Source of the DNA: JANRLJ01 sp034437895
GTDB taxonomy: Bacteria > Chloroflexota > Anaerolineae > Aggregatilineales > Phototrophicaceae
Assembly: GCA_034437895.1 (NCBI GenBank)
Contig: DAOTTO010000039.1
Coordinates: forward strand, 1 to 21,188
DNA length: 21,188 nucleotides
Reading direction: 5' to 3'
How positions within the stretch are numbered: the first letter of the stretch is position 1; the number at the start of each line of letters is the position of its first letter. The notes under the pieces are model-generated. The model was not told where the DNA came from. It did not search any database and was given only the letters and a program-made list of their open reading frames with translations. Shown one piece after another: positions 14,001 to 21,080 of this stretch. The translations under genes were made by a program, and so were the position numbers.

Positions 14001-15227
14001 ATGGATTTTTCACTGAACCAAGAGCAGTTGCAAGCGCAGAAGATGGTGCGGGATTTTGTCGCTAAAGAGGTTATCCCCGTCATTGGCGAGTGGGATCGCA
14101 AACAGCAGATGAACCCGGCATTTTTGCCGCGTATGGGCGAACTCGGCATCCTCGGCATCAGTATTCCCGTCCGTTATGGTGGGCAGGGCTTTGATTATGT
14201 CACGCTGGGGCTTGTTTGCGAAGAATTGGAACGCGGCGATACGACTTTGCGCGTGGTGATGTCCGTCCATCATGGGCTGAACAGCATGGCGATTTTGCAA
14301 TGGGGGACGGAAGAACAAAAACAAAAATTCCTTACGCCACAAGCACGCGGCGAAAAATATGCGGCCTTCTGTTTAACAGAACCCGGCGCAGGGAGCGATG
14401 TGGCGAATATGACTTCCACCGCCCGCCGCACTGGTGATAAATATATCTTGAATGGCGAAAAGATGTGGATTAGCTTGGCAAGCAAGGCGCATCATTTTTT
14501 GGTCGTCGCCAAGACGGACCCTGAAAAAAGCCATAACGGCATGAGCGCCTTTGTCGTCACCAGCGATATGCCAGGTGTGACGACGGGCGATATTCACGGC
14601 AAATTAGGTGTTCGTGCTGGCTCAACCGGATGGGTCAATTTTGAAAATGTCGAAGTTCCCGTCGCTAATCGCTTAGGCGAGGAGGGCGAAGGATTTAAGA
14701 TCGCCATGTCTTGCCTCGATAATGGGCGTTTTACCGTTGCGGCAGGCGCAACCGGACTTATCCGCGCTTGTCTTGAAGACAGCCTTCAATATGCCCAGGA
14801 TCGGGAAACCTTCGGTAAGCCGATTGGTCATCATCAGTTGATTAAGCAAAAACTGGCCTACATGCAGCAGTGGTATGACAATGCCTCGCTCTTGTGCTTG
14901 CGCGTTGGCTGGATGAAAAATGAAGGTCTCCGTAACACTCGTGAAACCAGCATGGCGAAATGGTACGCTACCGATCACAGCGTTCAGGCAGCTTTGGAGG
15001 CGATCCAGATTCACGGCGCGTATGGCTTCAGTGATGAATATCCCGTTGAGCGCTACCTACGCAACAGCAAAGGTGGGGTTATTTATGAAGGCACCAGCGA
15101 AATTCACCAGTTGATGCAGGCCGATTACGCGCTGGGATTGCGTGAAGATCGCCCTGTACGCTGCGAAATGCCGGCTTATGATGCTGAATTTTGGCAGGCC
15201 GAGCCGGCGATGGCTGTTGGGGACTAA
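14001..15227 (+). CDS. Acyl-CoA dehydrogenase (short/medium-chain-type active site)
   Basis: 408 residues from the ATG at 14001. A GTG frame extends 39 codons further up, but those residues are not family-like and cross the promoter, so it is rejected. The N-terminus FSLNQEQLQAQKMVRDF is the normal family beginning. FAD motif CLTEPGAGSD and C-terminal signature IHGAYGFSDEYPVERYLR are present. The catalytic Glu is the canonical one, Glu363 in VIYEGTSEI, unlike the dehydrogenase at 719. It desaturates an acyl-CoA and feeds electrons to ETF (etfBA at 4920-6733). A C-terminal extension of about 30 residues past the usual end (REDRPVRCEMPAYDAEFW) is slightly unusual. Resemblance is to butyryl/cyclohexanecarboxyl/glutaryl-type enzymes; the exact substrate is not determined. 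Confidence 0.93.
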   Translation: MDFSLNQEQLQAQKMVRDFVAKEVIPVIGEWDRKQQMNPAFLPRMGELGILGISIPVRYGGQGFDYVTLGLVCEELERGDTTLRVVMSVHHGLNSMAILQWGTEEQKQKFLTPQARGEKYAAFCLTEPGAGSDVANMTSTARRTGDKYILNGEKMWISLASKAHHFLVVAKTDPEKSHNGMSAFVVTSDMPGVTTGDIHGKLGVRAGSTGWVNFENVEVPVANRLGEEGEGFKIAMSCLDNGRFTVAAGATGLIRACLEDSLQYAQDRETFGKPIGHHQLIKQKLAYMQQWYDNASLLCLRVGWMKNEGLRNTRETSMAKWYATDHSVQAALEAIQIHGAYGFSDEYPVERYLRNSKGGVIYEGTSEIHQLMQADYALGLREDRPVRCEMPAYDAEFWQAEPAMAVGD

Positions 15228-15351
15228 TCGCGCTCTTTTAGCGTGTTAGGATTTATGAGATTGAAGGATTTCAAGGGAAACTTCAAACAAATGTAAACAC
15301 TCGAAAGTAATTTGAAATTTTTTAGGCACCAACAACACCAAGATTTTGAAC

Positions 15352-15390
15352 TTAAGTCTCGGTGATCTGTGTGTCCTCTGTGATTCAATG
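15352..15390. repeat. Intergenic CTGTGTGTCCTCTGTG-type sequence
   Basis: The stretch with GTGATCTGTGTGTCCTCTGTGATTC has the look of a short dispersed intergenic sequence seen in many bacterial genomes; I recognise the style only and cannot count copies. It ends where the transposase remnant begins. The remaining DNA from 15228 to 15351 is A/T-rich with no gene. Confidence 0.3.
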
Positions 15391-15990
15391 ATTGAGACTT
15401 TTCTCAGCCAGTAGGTGACGGAGGTTGATGAGGGCGTAAACGATGAAATGAGCCGCTTTGCGGTCAAAGCGCACCAGCAAGGCGCGAAATTTGTCGATCC
15501 AGAAACGTACGTTCACAGCTAAAGCGCAGCTTGCAGACTTCAGGGCTAAACAGGCGTTTAGGTCCGCGTTTGGTCTTCTTGCGGGAACGCTTGTTTTCCG
15601 CGATGTTGGGAATGACTTTGTGATTGAGGCAAACTTTGCGGGCAGCTTCGGTGTCAAAAGCCGAATCTGCATTGAAGTAGCTCCCGACAATGGCAATACC
15701 GAGCCGCTTGATGAACTTGAAGGCAGTGCGTAAATGATCCTTAAGTTCAAAGGCATCGTTGTGGTTGCCTGCAACAATATGGGTGGTTGCGAGGATGAAC
15801 CCATTGGCAACGCTGATGGGTAGAACATTGGCGGTTTTGTCTTTCTTGCGGCCTTGATAAGCGACCGCTTCGCCGCCTTTCTTGGCGGGTGAATGGCTGC
15901 CGTTAAGGTTCAGATGATGGGTATCGATCTGCTCACGGATCATCAGGATGCTATGCGCTGCGCCCTTGTGGATAATCTCGCTGTTTCGCG
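15385..15990 (-). pseudogene. IS5-type DDE transposase remnant
   Basis: Coding similarity runs from about 15990 down to 15385 in two frames. The upstream frame has GSHSPAKKGGEAVAYQGRKK, AGNHNDAFELK, YFNADSAFDTEAAR and CERTF; the downstream frame resumes with WIDKFRALLVRFDRKAAHF. The switch is at about 15502, where a two-base loss between CERTF and WIDKF explains the shift. The first catalytic Asp, expected in DGSH, is Asn here (LNLNGSH); the second Asp (NAD) and the Glu (CERT) survive. The N-terminal part of a full-length IS5 transposase (roughly the first third) is missing, the similarity stopping close to the tRNA promoter. No inverted-repeat pair is visible. It is a dead, truncated element. 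Confidence 0.85.
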
Positions 15991-16002
15991 CCGTCTTGAC
16001 TC

Positions 16003-16030
16003 TTGACCAATGCCGTCAGCTTGTGATACA
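16003..16030 (+). promoter_or_regulatory. Probable promoter of tRNA-Arg
   Basis: TTGACC (16003-16008) as -35, 16-bp spacer, then GATACA (16025-16030) with an upstream TG as a weak extended -10. This puts the start a few bases before the tRNA at 16044. It is supported mainly by position and by the good -35. Confidence 0.4.
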
Positions 16031-16043
16031 CTTTATTTATAGT

Positions 16044-16116
16044 GAGCCTGTAGCTCAGCGGATAGAGCGCTTCGCTACGGACGAAGAGGCCGGGAGTTCG
16101 AATCTCTCCAGGCTCG
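16044..16116 (+). tRNA. tRNA-Arg (anticodon ACG)
   Basis: A complete 73-nt cloverleaf. Acceptor arms GAGCCTG and CAGGCTC pair fully; the D arm is GCTC/GAGC; the anticodon stem CTTCG/CGAAG encloses loop CTACGGA with anticodon ACG, which reads CGN Arg codons after A34 is edited to inosine by TadA. The T stem GGGAG/CTCTC, with one G-T pair, encloses TTCGAAT, and the discriminator is G. CCA is not encoded. An intrinsic terminator follows 12 bases later. It is the only evidently intact gene in the decayed stretch 15385-17672. Confidence 0.97.
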
Positions 16117-16128
16117 CAAAAATAATAC

Positions 16129-16163
16129 AAAAACTGGTAGAGATAACCCCTCTACCAGTTTTT
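16129..16163 (+). terminator. Intrinsic terminator of tRNA-Arg
   Basis: CTGGTAGAG (16134-16142) pairs exactly with CTCTACCAG (16150-16158) around a 7-nt loop, preceded by AAAAA and followed by TTTTT. This is a textbook Rho-independent terminator, usable on both strands because of the A-run. Confidence 0.93.
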
Positions 16164-16219
16164 GTTTTCGGTTGGGGCATTATCAGTTATGCCTACAAGA
16201 CCCGTTTACTTCCCGTGCC

Positions 16220-17012
16220 ACTTTAGCCGAAATTAACTTTGAAGAGACACCCCGTGAGGCCGTATTACAGCGTTTAGCCAATCTGGGTAATACCTTGCGC
16301 GGTTATGGCAGCGGCTTAATCCGCAATAAGGCGGGTTTTATCGGATTTTGCGGCCTCTTATTTTTTGTGTTGGTGACGGTTTTTGGGCCGATGTTTATCG
16401 AATACGATGACAATGCCCACATGGAACGCCGAACCGCCGGAGCGCGATCCTTATTAGCGCCTCCCAGCCAAGAATTCCCGTTGGGTTTAGATTGGCAAGG
16501 ACGCGACGTGCTTTCCCACATGGTACACGGCGGATAAAAATTAATTGTGACTTCGCTCATCGTGGGGTTATTCGCCACTGTGTTAGCGGTTATTTTGGGC
16601 AGTGTAGCGGCGTTGTTGGGCGGAATCTCGGATCAAATCATTACTGCGTTTGCCAATTTTATTTTGACGATCCCCTCTTTTCCGCTGCTGTTGGTGAGCG
16701 CCAGTATCATTAGTTTTAAATAACAACCTTGCGCTAGCAGTCTTATTCGCTTTTCTGAATTAGCCTGTCCTGATGCGGGCTGTCCGCGCCCAGGTCTTGA
16801 GTTTGCATAAGCGCGATTATGTCGAAGCGGCGATTGCGCTGGATTTGGGCATGTGGCACATCATCAGCCGCAAAGTGTATCCCAATATGATTAGCTATAT
16901 CGCTATCAACTATATTTTTACCGTCCGCGTGGCGATGTATTCCATAGTTGGGCTGGTCTTCTTGGGGTTAGTGCCGTTGATAGAACCTGATTGGGGCGTG
17001 ATGATTTTCATG
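16220..17012 (+). pseudogene. Broken ABC peptide-transporter permease (DppC/OppC type)
   Basis: Similarity to the inner-membrane permease of di/oligopeptide ABC importers runs through three open segments. First comes a transmembrane helix GFIGFCGLLFFVLVTVFGP and then FPLGLDWQGRDVLSHMVHGG, stopped by TAA at 16535. The same frame then continues LIVTSLIVGLFATVLAVILGSVAALLGG to a second TAA at 16721. After a frame change a TAG stands where the family has Trp (before PVLMRAVRAQVLSL), followed by the EAA loop YVEAAIALDLG and the last helices to DWGVMI. The gene's end is missing: the sequence passes directly into a NagZ-like frame. At least three stops, one frameshift and a terminal deletion make it non-functional. 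No partner permease, ATPase or binding protein is nearby. Confidence 0.88.
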
Positions 17013-17590
17013 GGACGACTGCGCCGGATTATTTACTGGACTGGCTGCGTGAGGGCAAAGTCGGCGGGGTGATTTTGTTTGCGCGGAATGTAGAGAATCC
17101 CAAACAGCTTGCCCAATTGACCGCCCAACTCCATAACGCTGCACCGGAGCCTATTTTGATCGCTATAGATCAGGAGGGCGGCACGGTTGCGCGGGGAATT
17201 CTTAGAATCGCCAAGTGCGATGGCGCTCTCGAATAGCGATTCTGCCGAAAATACGGAAACTGCTTATGGGCTGTTAGCGGCGGAAATGCGACACTTGGGC
17301 ATCAATTGGGATTATGCATCCGTCGTGGATATTACCTAACCTCAGTTTTGGATAGCGTACTTTGATTAACTTTTATGATGTCCTCATCCCCCAACCCCTT
17401 CTCCATTGCATGGCGAAGGGGAGAAAAACGGCTCACAACGGTTCTTTAAGTCCCCTCTCTACGAAGTGGGGAGGGGATTTAGGGGTGGGGATAGAATGAA
17501 AACGCTATCCGAAACTCAGATTACGTACAACCGCGATAATCCTACAGTCGGGACGCGCAGCTTTGGCACAAATCCTGATCATGTGGCGTT
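17003..17590 (+). pseudogene. NagZ-type GH3 beta-N-acetylhexosaminidase remnant, interrupted by a small element
   Basis: Glycoside hydrolase family 3 N-terminal sequence: FHGTTAPDYLLDWLREGKVGG, then ILFARNVENPKQLAQLTAQL and IAIDQEGGTVAR, then a frameshift near 17200 into ESPSAMALS and EMRHLGINWDYASVVDIT. A stop follows, caused by inserted DNA (17341-17519). Directly after it the gene resumes with ITYNRDNPTVGTRSFGTNPDHVA, the next GH3 block, and removing 189 bases restores D-I-T-Y-N-R-D. After 17590 the frame (to 17672) no longer resembles NagZ, and the catalytic His/Asp region is absent. NagZ recycles peptidoglycan by removing GlcNAc. Its first codons are lost in the junction with the permease pseudogene. 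Confidence 0.85.
17341..17519. mobile_element. MITE-like element with terminal inverted repeats
   Basis: Eighteen-base ends, CTCAGTTTTGGATAGCGT (17341-17358) and ACGCTATCCGAAACTCAG (17502-17519), are inverted copies with 16 of 18 matches. The flanks carry a direct repeat, ATTACCTA at 17331 and ATTACGTA at 17520 (7 of 8), consistent with a target-site duplication. The site is inside the NagZ pseudogene and excision restores its reading frame. The interior has no coding capacity: it has a hairpin (CCCCTTCTCCAT with ATGGCGAAGGGG, 17395-17421) and a C-run/G-run pair (TCCCCTC at 17451, GAGGGGA at 17471). No transposase for it is in the window. Confidence 0.75.
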
Positions 17591-17725
17591 CTATGAAAAA
17601 GTCGTGGGTGCAACTGTTATTCCTGACTCCACACCGGGTATTTATGCCGGGCTTTTACGGAAAAATGATTAATATGGAGATGTTTTGTCGGGACACGAAC
17701 TATCATCTTCGACTAATTTTTCGTC

Positions 17726-17746
17726 GGGCACCATATATGGTATCCC
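17726..17746. repeat. Short palindrome downstream of the TPR gene
   Basis: ACCATATATGGT (17730-17741) is a perfect 12-bp palindrome flanked by GGG and CCC. It follows the stop of the minus-strand TPR gene but has an A-run rather than a T-run on that strand, so terminator function is doubtful. Between 17590 and 17760 nothing else is recognised. Confidence 0.4.
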
Positions 17747-17759
17747 TATTAAAACCGCT

Positions 17760-18380
17760 TTACTGACTTAATTGTTTCCGCAGACTGGCGACGATAGCCG
17801 TCACTTCCGCACGGGCTTTGGTGTTTTGCATCACGCCCATTTCCAAATACATCCCGTAATCACGCAGCGCTTCACGTAGATTCCCCAGTTTCAGGCGGGC
17901 ATCTGCACGCTGGCGATACGCAACCACATTAGCCGGATTGTGCGAAATGGCAGTGTTGTAATCGCTAATTGCGCCCAATAAGTTATCTTGCTCCACTTCC
18001 GCCATCCCACGATACACGTAAGTGACTGACGGTTCTGGGTCAAGATAAATGGCAAAGTTAAAATCCGAAATCGCTTGTTGAAAGTCGCCACTATAATAGC
18101 AAGCTAACCCGTGATGTGCATGAATGACCGCTTGACGTGGGCTTAATAAGAGCGCCGCGTCAAAATCAGCAATCGCACCACCATAATCGCTTTTTGCGAC
18201 TTTTGCCAATCCGCGATTGACATAAGCCTCGATCATCTGCGGGTTGAGTTTAATCGCCTTGCTGCAAACGCTGATGGCTTTATCAAGCTGACCTCGTGTG
18301 ACGAAAGTCGCGCCCCAATCCCGATAAACCCCCGCCAGCATCTGTGACTTCATTGTTTGGAACCAGACGGGCATTTGCAT
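17760..18380 (-). CDS. Tetratricopeptide-repeat protein
   Basis: 206 residues made almost entirely of about five TPR units (roughly 16-185). Each shows the A-x-x-x-R/H-G-x-A, Y/F-x-x-A-I-x-D-F/Y and P pattern, for example AYVNRGLAKVAKSDYGGAIADFD and YVYRGMAEVEQDNLLGAISDY. TPR solenoids mediate protein-protein contacts. There is no signal peptide or extra domain, so it is probably a cytoplasmic adaptor. ATG at 18380 follows GAGGT by about five bases. It lies downstream of the HEAT-GAF-TIR gene on the same strand, but the 398-bp gap with a terminator indicates separate transcription. Partner unknown. Confidence 0.9.
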   Translation of the reverse strand: MQMPVWFQTMKSQMLAGVYRDWGATFVTRGQLDKAISVCSKAIKLNPQMIEAYVNRGLAKVAKSDYGGAIADFDAALLLSPRQAVIHAHHGLACYYSGDFQQAISDFNFAIYLDPEPSVTYVYRGMAEVEQDNLLGAISDYNTAISHNPANVVAYRQRADARLKLGNLREALRDYGMYLEMGVMQNTKARAEVTAIVASLRKQLSQ

Positions 18381-18602
18381 AAGAACCTCACATTATTTTG
18401 GCTATTTTAAACAAAAAATATTGCTATTTATTATGCACTTTTATAAAACGTAAAGTCAATTAAGAATTCCTCTTGAGTAAAGAGGTCTTTCTTCAAAGCA
18501 TCACAACTCATCTAAAAAAAGCCGTAACAACACATTTAAAGGAAAAAAGTCCTCTATTGAAGGAAAAAATTTTATCACTTTTTGCTTTACAAAATAGGAA
18601 TT

Positions 18603-18673
18603 ATACAGTTGACTGGTTTTGTAGGAGCGACTCGCGAGTCGCCCCTACGGAAAATACCGCTGAACTGTGTATC
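18603..18673. repeat. Extended imperfect palindrome with GC-rich core (copy 3)
   Basis: The core GTAGGAGCGACTCG (18621-18634) pairs with CGAGTCGCCCCTAC (18635-18648) with one mismatch and no spacer, so it is nearly a perfect 28-bp palindrome. Outside it, AT-rich arms also pair with small gaps: GG-TTTT against AAAA-TACC, and ATACAGTT against AACTGTGTAT. The core matches copy 2 (4884-4910). ACAGTTGACTG in the left arm recurs at 18736-18746. The gap 18381-18778 otherwise holds A/T-rich DNA and a terminator; an 80-codon frame at 18473 runs across the palindrome and is not credible as a gene. Confidence 0.7.
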
Positions 18674-18679
18674 TTCTAC

Positions 18680-18706
18680 AAAAAAAGCGCCTCAATAAAG
18701 AAGCGC
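18680..18706 (-). terminator. Intrinsic terminator of the HEAT-GAF-TIR gene
   Basis: Read on the minus strand, GCGCTTC pairs with GAGGCGC (one G-T pair) around a 6-nt loop and is followed by a run of seven T. It lies 73 bp past the stop at 18779, the right place and orientation for that gene. On the plus strand it appears as two direct AAGCGCCTCA copies. Confidence 0.8.
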
Positions 18707-18778
18707 CTCATCTAACTCTCGGTTGTAATCGAATAACAGTTGACTGCTTTTAACTCAGCCCTCGTTACACATCGCTCA

Positions 18779-20983
18779 TTACTTCTTGTCTAAATCGGGC
18801 TGGTAGGCAAAGTGAATATGGCTTAACTCCGACGGCACTTTCGCCATGGGTTCTTTCCACCATACGGGACGAATGAAGTTCGGACGATCTTTCTCAAATT
18901 TCAGCGCATGGGCGTATTCTTGCTTCACATACGGCGATTCGGCGGCTGAATCTGACCAGAACAGTTGGAAAATATCGGCTTTGTCGATCAAATCCAGAAT
19001 TTCCGCGCTCCAGTGTTCGCCGCTTTTGAGCGTGGTCACGTCGCGCAGATAATCCAGCCCTAGTGCCTTGTATGCACGTTCCACCCGCTCAACAATCTGC
19101 ATATCTTTATGGCTATAGCTACAAAAGATGGCTTGATAGATGCGCGAGATGGCGCTGTTAATCTCGATATCGCCGCCTGCTTCGCCCACGTAAACCGAAA
19201 GCGGCACATCTGCGATGATGATTCCTTCAATGGTGAAGGTGATCGCGCCCGTCGCAAATTGATTCGCAGGAGTATCTTTCGCCCGTAATTTAAAGTCAAA
19301 ACGCGCCCAGTCGTCATAAAAGCCTATCGTTACATTGACCGGATTAAATTGAAATCCAGCGATATGTGGGGTAGCGGTAATTTGTGCGCCTTCCGCGACG
19401 GCTGTCCGCGCTGGCTGGGTGACGGCACTGTAACCGGCCTGTTTTTTGCCAAGCTGCTCAAACGCATCCGCGACAACCGTGCTGGCGACCTGCTCCCGGA
19501 AAACATACGCATAAAGCGACTGCCAATCATCCGGCTTGAGTATTTTGGGTGTGTACGCCGAAAATTGGACAGACGAAGCGCTGGCGGGCGGTTTTGCGGG
19601 TTCGACACCGCCTCTAGGTGCTTCTGGCGTTTCACGGCTGCGAGGCGGAATCACCGTTTGCTCGGCAGGCGGCTGAATGCGCGGCGGTTGAATCGGTACT
19701 GATGCAGGGGATGGTGGCGGCGCAGGCGGTGGAACGGGTAACGCTGCCGGTGGCGCTTGTGGCGCAGACGGTGGAACAGGCAAACCTGCGGGGATCGGTT
19801 GTGGCGCAGGCGGTTCAGTCAACCCAAAATGATCGCTTGGCGCAGGCGCTTGGGCTTCCTCTTTGTCCGATTTATCCGGCGAGGAAATGACGATATTGCG
19901 TGTCGCTTGAATAGCTGCCGCCGCTTGATGGGCAAATTCGGTGACGATTTCAAGATCATCCTGTTTAAACACGCCAGACATCAAGCGATTATCGCCGTAA
20001 AAAACGCCAACCATGTTCTCGCCCACTTTAAGCGGCACCGCCATAATGCTCCGCAGCGAAAATGTGGCGATGCTTTCTACATCGGTATAACGCGCATCTT
20101 GGGTGGCGTTATCGGTTAACACAGGTTGTTGCGTACTGGCGACTTCATTAACGATTGTGCGGCTGATCTGGAATTCTTGCGCCGTTTTTACTTCAACTGC
20201 GTCTAACCCGTGAAAAGCATGAAAATCGTCATAAACGCCGGTTGTGGCATTTTTAAGCACGATAAAACCGCGTTCTGCCTTTGTTAATTTAACAATCGTA
20301 TCCATAGTCTCAGCGAGAATGACATCAGGATCGCTGGCGGTTTTGAGACGTTCAATAAAAGCGTGTAAAGCTGTGTTTACGACGGGGACATCCGCCGCAT
20401 CGGTCTTTTCTTGTTGATCGTAACCGTTCTTTTCAATGTAATCTGCTAGGGTTTCGGTAAAATCCGCTTCTTTTTTCTCGGCAGCAGTTTCTTCGGCACT
20501 TGGCGTTTCGGATGCTGCCACATCTGATGTTTTTTCAGCGGCAGGTTCAACTTCAGCAGAGGCTTCTACTAGAATGTCTGTGATGTCTTGCCCACGCTGC
20601 CACTGCTCTAATGCTTTTAAGGCTTCTGACGTGCCAATAGCGCGTAAAGCAAGCGGCACGGCTGCACTCAACAAGACACCGGTTAGGCTGACGGTTTCGG
20701 GTGTACCTTCGGGGGGCGGCTCTTCGATAGCAGCGGGTTTGACCTCGCGCAGCACATCCACCAAAGCCGGTAAGGCGCTGGCATGACCCCATTTGCCCAA
20801 ACCACGCACAGCAGCAGCACGGGTTTTCTCGTCTCGACTTTGGTCACGAACCATTGCAATTAAGCGAACTAGGGCGGGAGGATGCTTAGCGTCCGCAAGA
20901 ACCTGAATGGCTGCTAGTCGGGTCGCAAGATACGCGCTATCTAAATCAATGAGCGCTTTTGCCAAACGTTCAGAGTCGATCAT
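18779..20983 (-). CDS. HEAT-GAF-TIR multidomain protein (putative sensor/NADase)
   Basis: 734 residues from ATG at 20983; GGGAG stands six bases before it, and a TTG one codon earlier is rejected. Order: HEAT repeats (about 5-135), acidic linker (140-200), GAF domain (about 203-360) with FQISRTIVNEVASTQQPVL and SIMAVPLKVGENMVGVFYGDNR, Pro-rich linker (380-470), an unnamed beta domain (about 472-600), and a C-terminal TIR domain (about 614-734). The TIR has AIFCSYSHKD, LKSGEHWSAEILDLIDKADIF and SPYVKQEYAHAL, with Glu689 at the position of the catalytic Glu of TIR NADases. The GAF would sense a small molecule, and the TIR could hydrolyse NAD or recruit partners. It is cytoplasmic with no membrane segment. 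Whether it is immune or regulatory is not decided by sequence. Confidence 0.85.
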   Translation of the reverse strand: MIDSERLAKALIDLDSAYLATRLAAIQVLADAKHPPALVRLIAMVRDQSRDEKTRAAAVRGLGKWGHASALPALVDVLREVKPAAIEEPPPEGTPETVSLTGVLLSAAVPLALRAIGTSEALKALEQWQRGQDITDILVEASAEVEPAAEKTSDVAASETPSAEETAAEKKEADFTETLADYIEKNGYDQQEKTDAADVPVVNTALHAFIERLKTASDPDVILAETMDTIVKLTKAERGFIVLKNATTGVYDDFHAFHGLDAVEVKTAQEFQISRTIVNEVASTQQPVLTDNATQDARYTDVESIATFSLRSIMAVPLKVGENMVGVFYGDNRLMSGVFKQDDLEIVTEFAHQAAAAIQATRNIVISSPDKSDKEEAQAPAPSDHFGLTEPPAPQPIPAGLPVPPSAPQAPPAALPVPPPAPPPSPASVPIQPPRIQPPAEQTVIPPRSRETPEAPRGGVEPAKPPASASSVQFSAYTPKILKPDDWQSLYAYVFREQVASTVVADAFEQLGKKQAGYSAVTQPARTAVAEGAQITATPHIAGFQFNPVNVTIGFYDDWARFDFKLRAKDTPANQFATGAITFTIEGIIIADVPLSVYVGEAGGDIEINSAISRIYQAIFCSYSHKDMQIVERVERAYKALGLDYLRDVTTLKSGEHWSAEILDLIDKADIFQLFWSDSAAESPYVKQEYAHALKFEKDRPNFIRPVWWKEPMAKVPSELSHIHFAYQPDLDKK

Positions 20984-21080
20984 CAAGGACTCCCGTATGG
21001 GTTATCAGAACAAAAAGGGTGAGTCATCATGTCGTATTTATAATCTTCACCCTCTATTATAATCGAAATGTAACTACTTT

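Noticed and set aside
16094..16116. tRNA-Arg 3' end as an integration (att) site for the decayed region
   Set aside because: I found no second copy of the tRNA 3' end downstream and no integrase gene; the decay also extends upstream of the tRNA.
17588..17672. FYEKVVGATV segment as a glyoxalase/VOC fragment
   Set aside because: Only about ten residues resemble VOC proteins, and the same frame immediately upstream is NagZ; too short to assign.
18473..18715. 80-codon plus-strand frame upstream of the HEAT-GAF-TIR 3' end
   Set aside because: It runs through the GC palindrome and the minus-strand terminator and resembles no protein.
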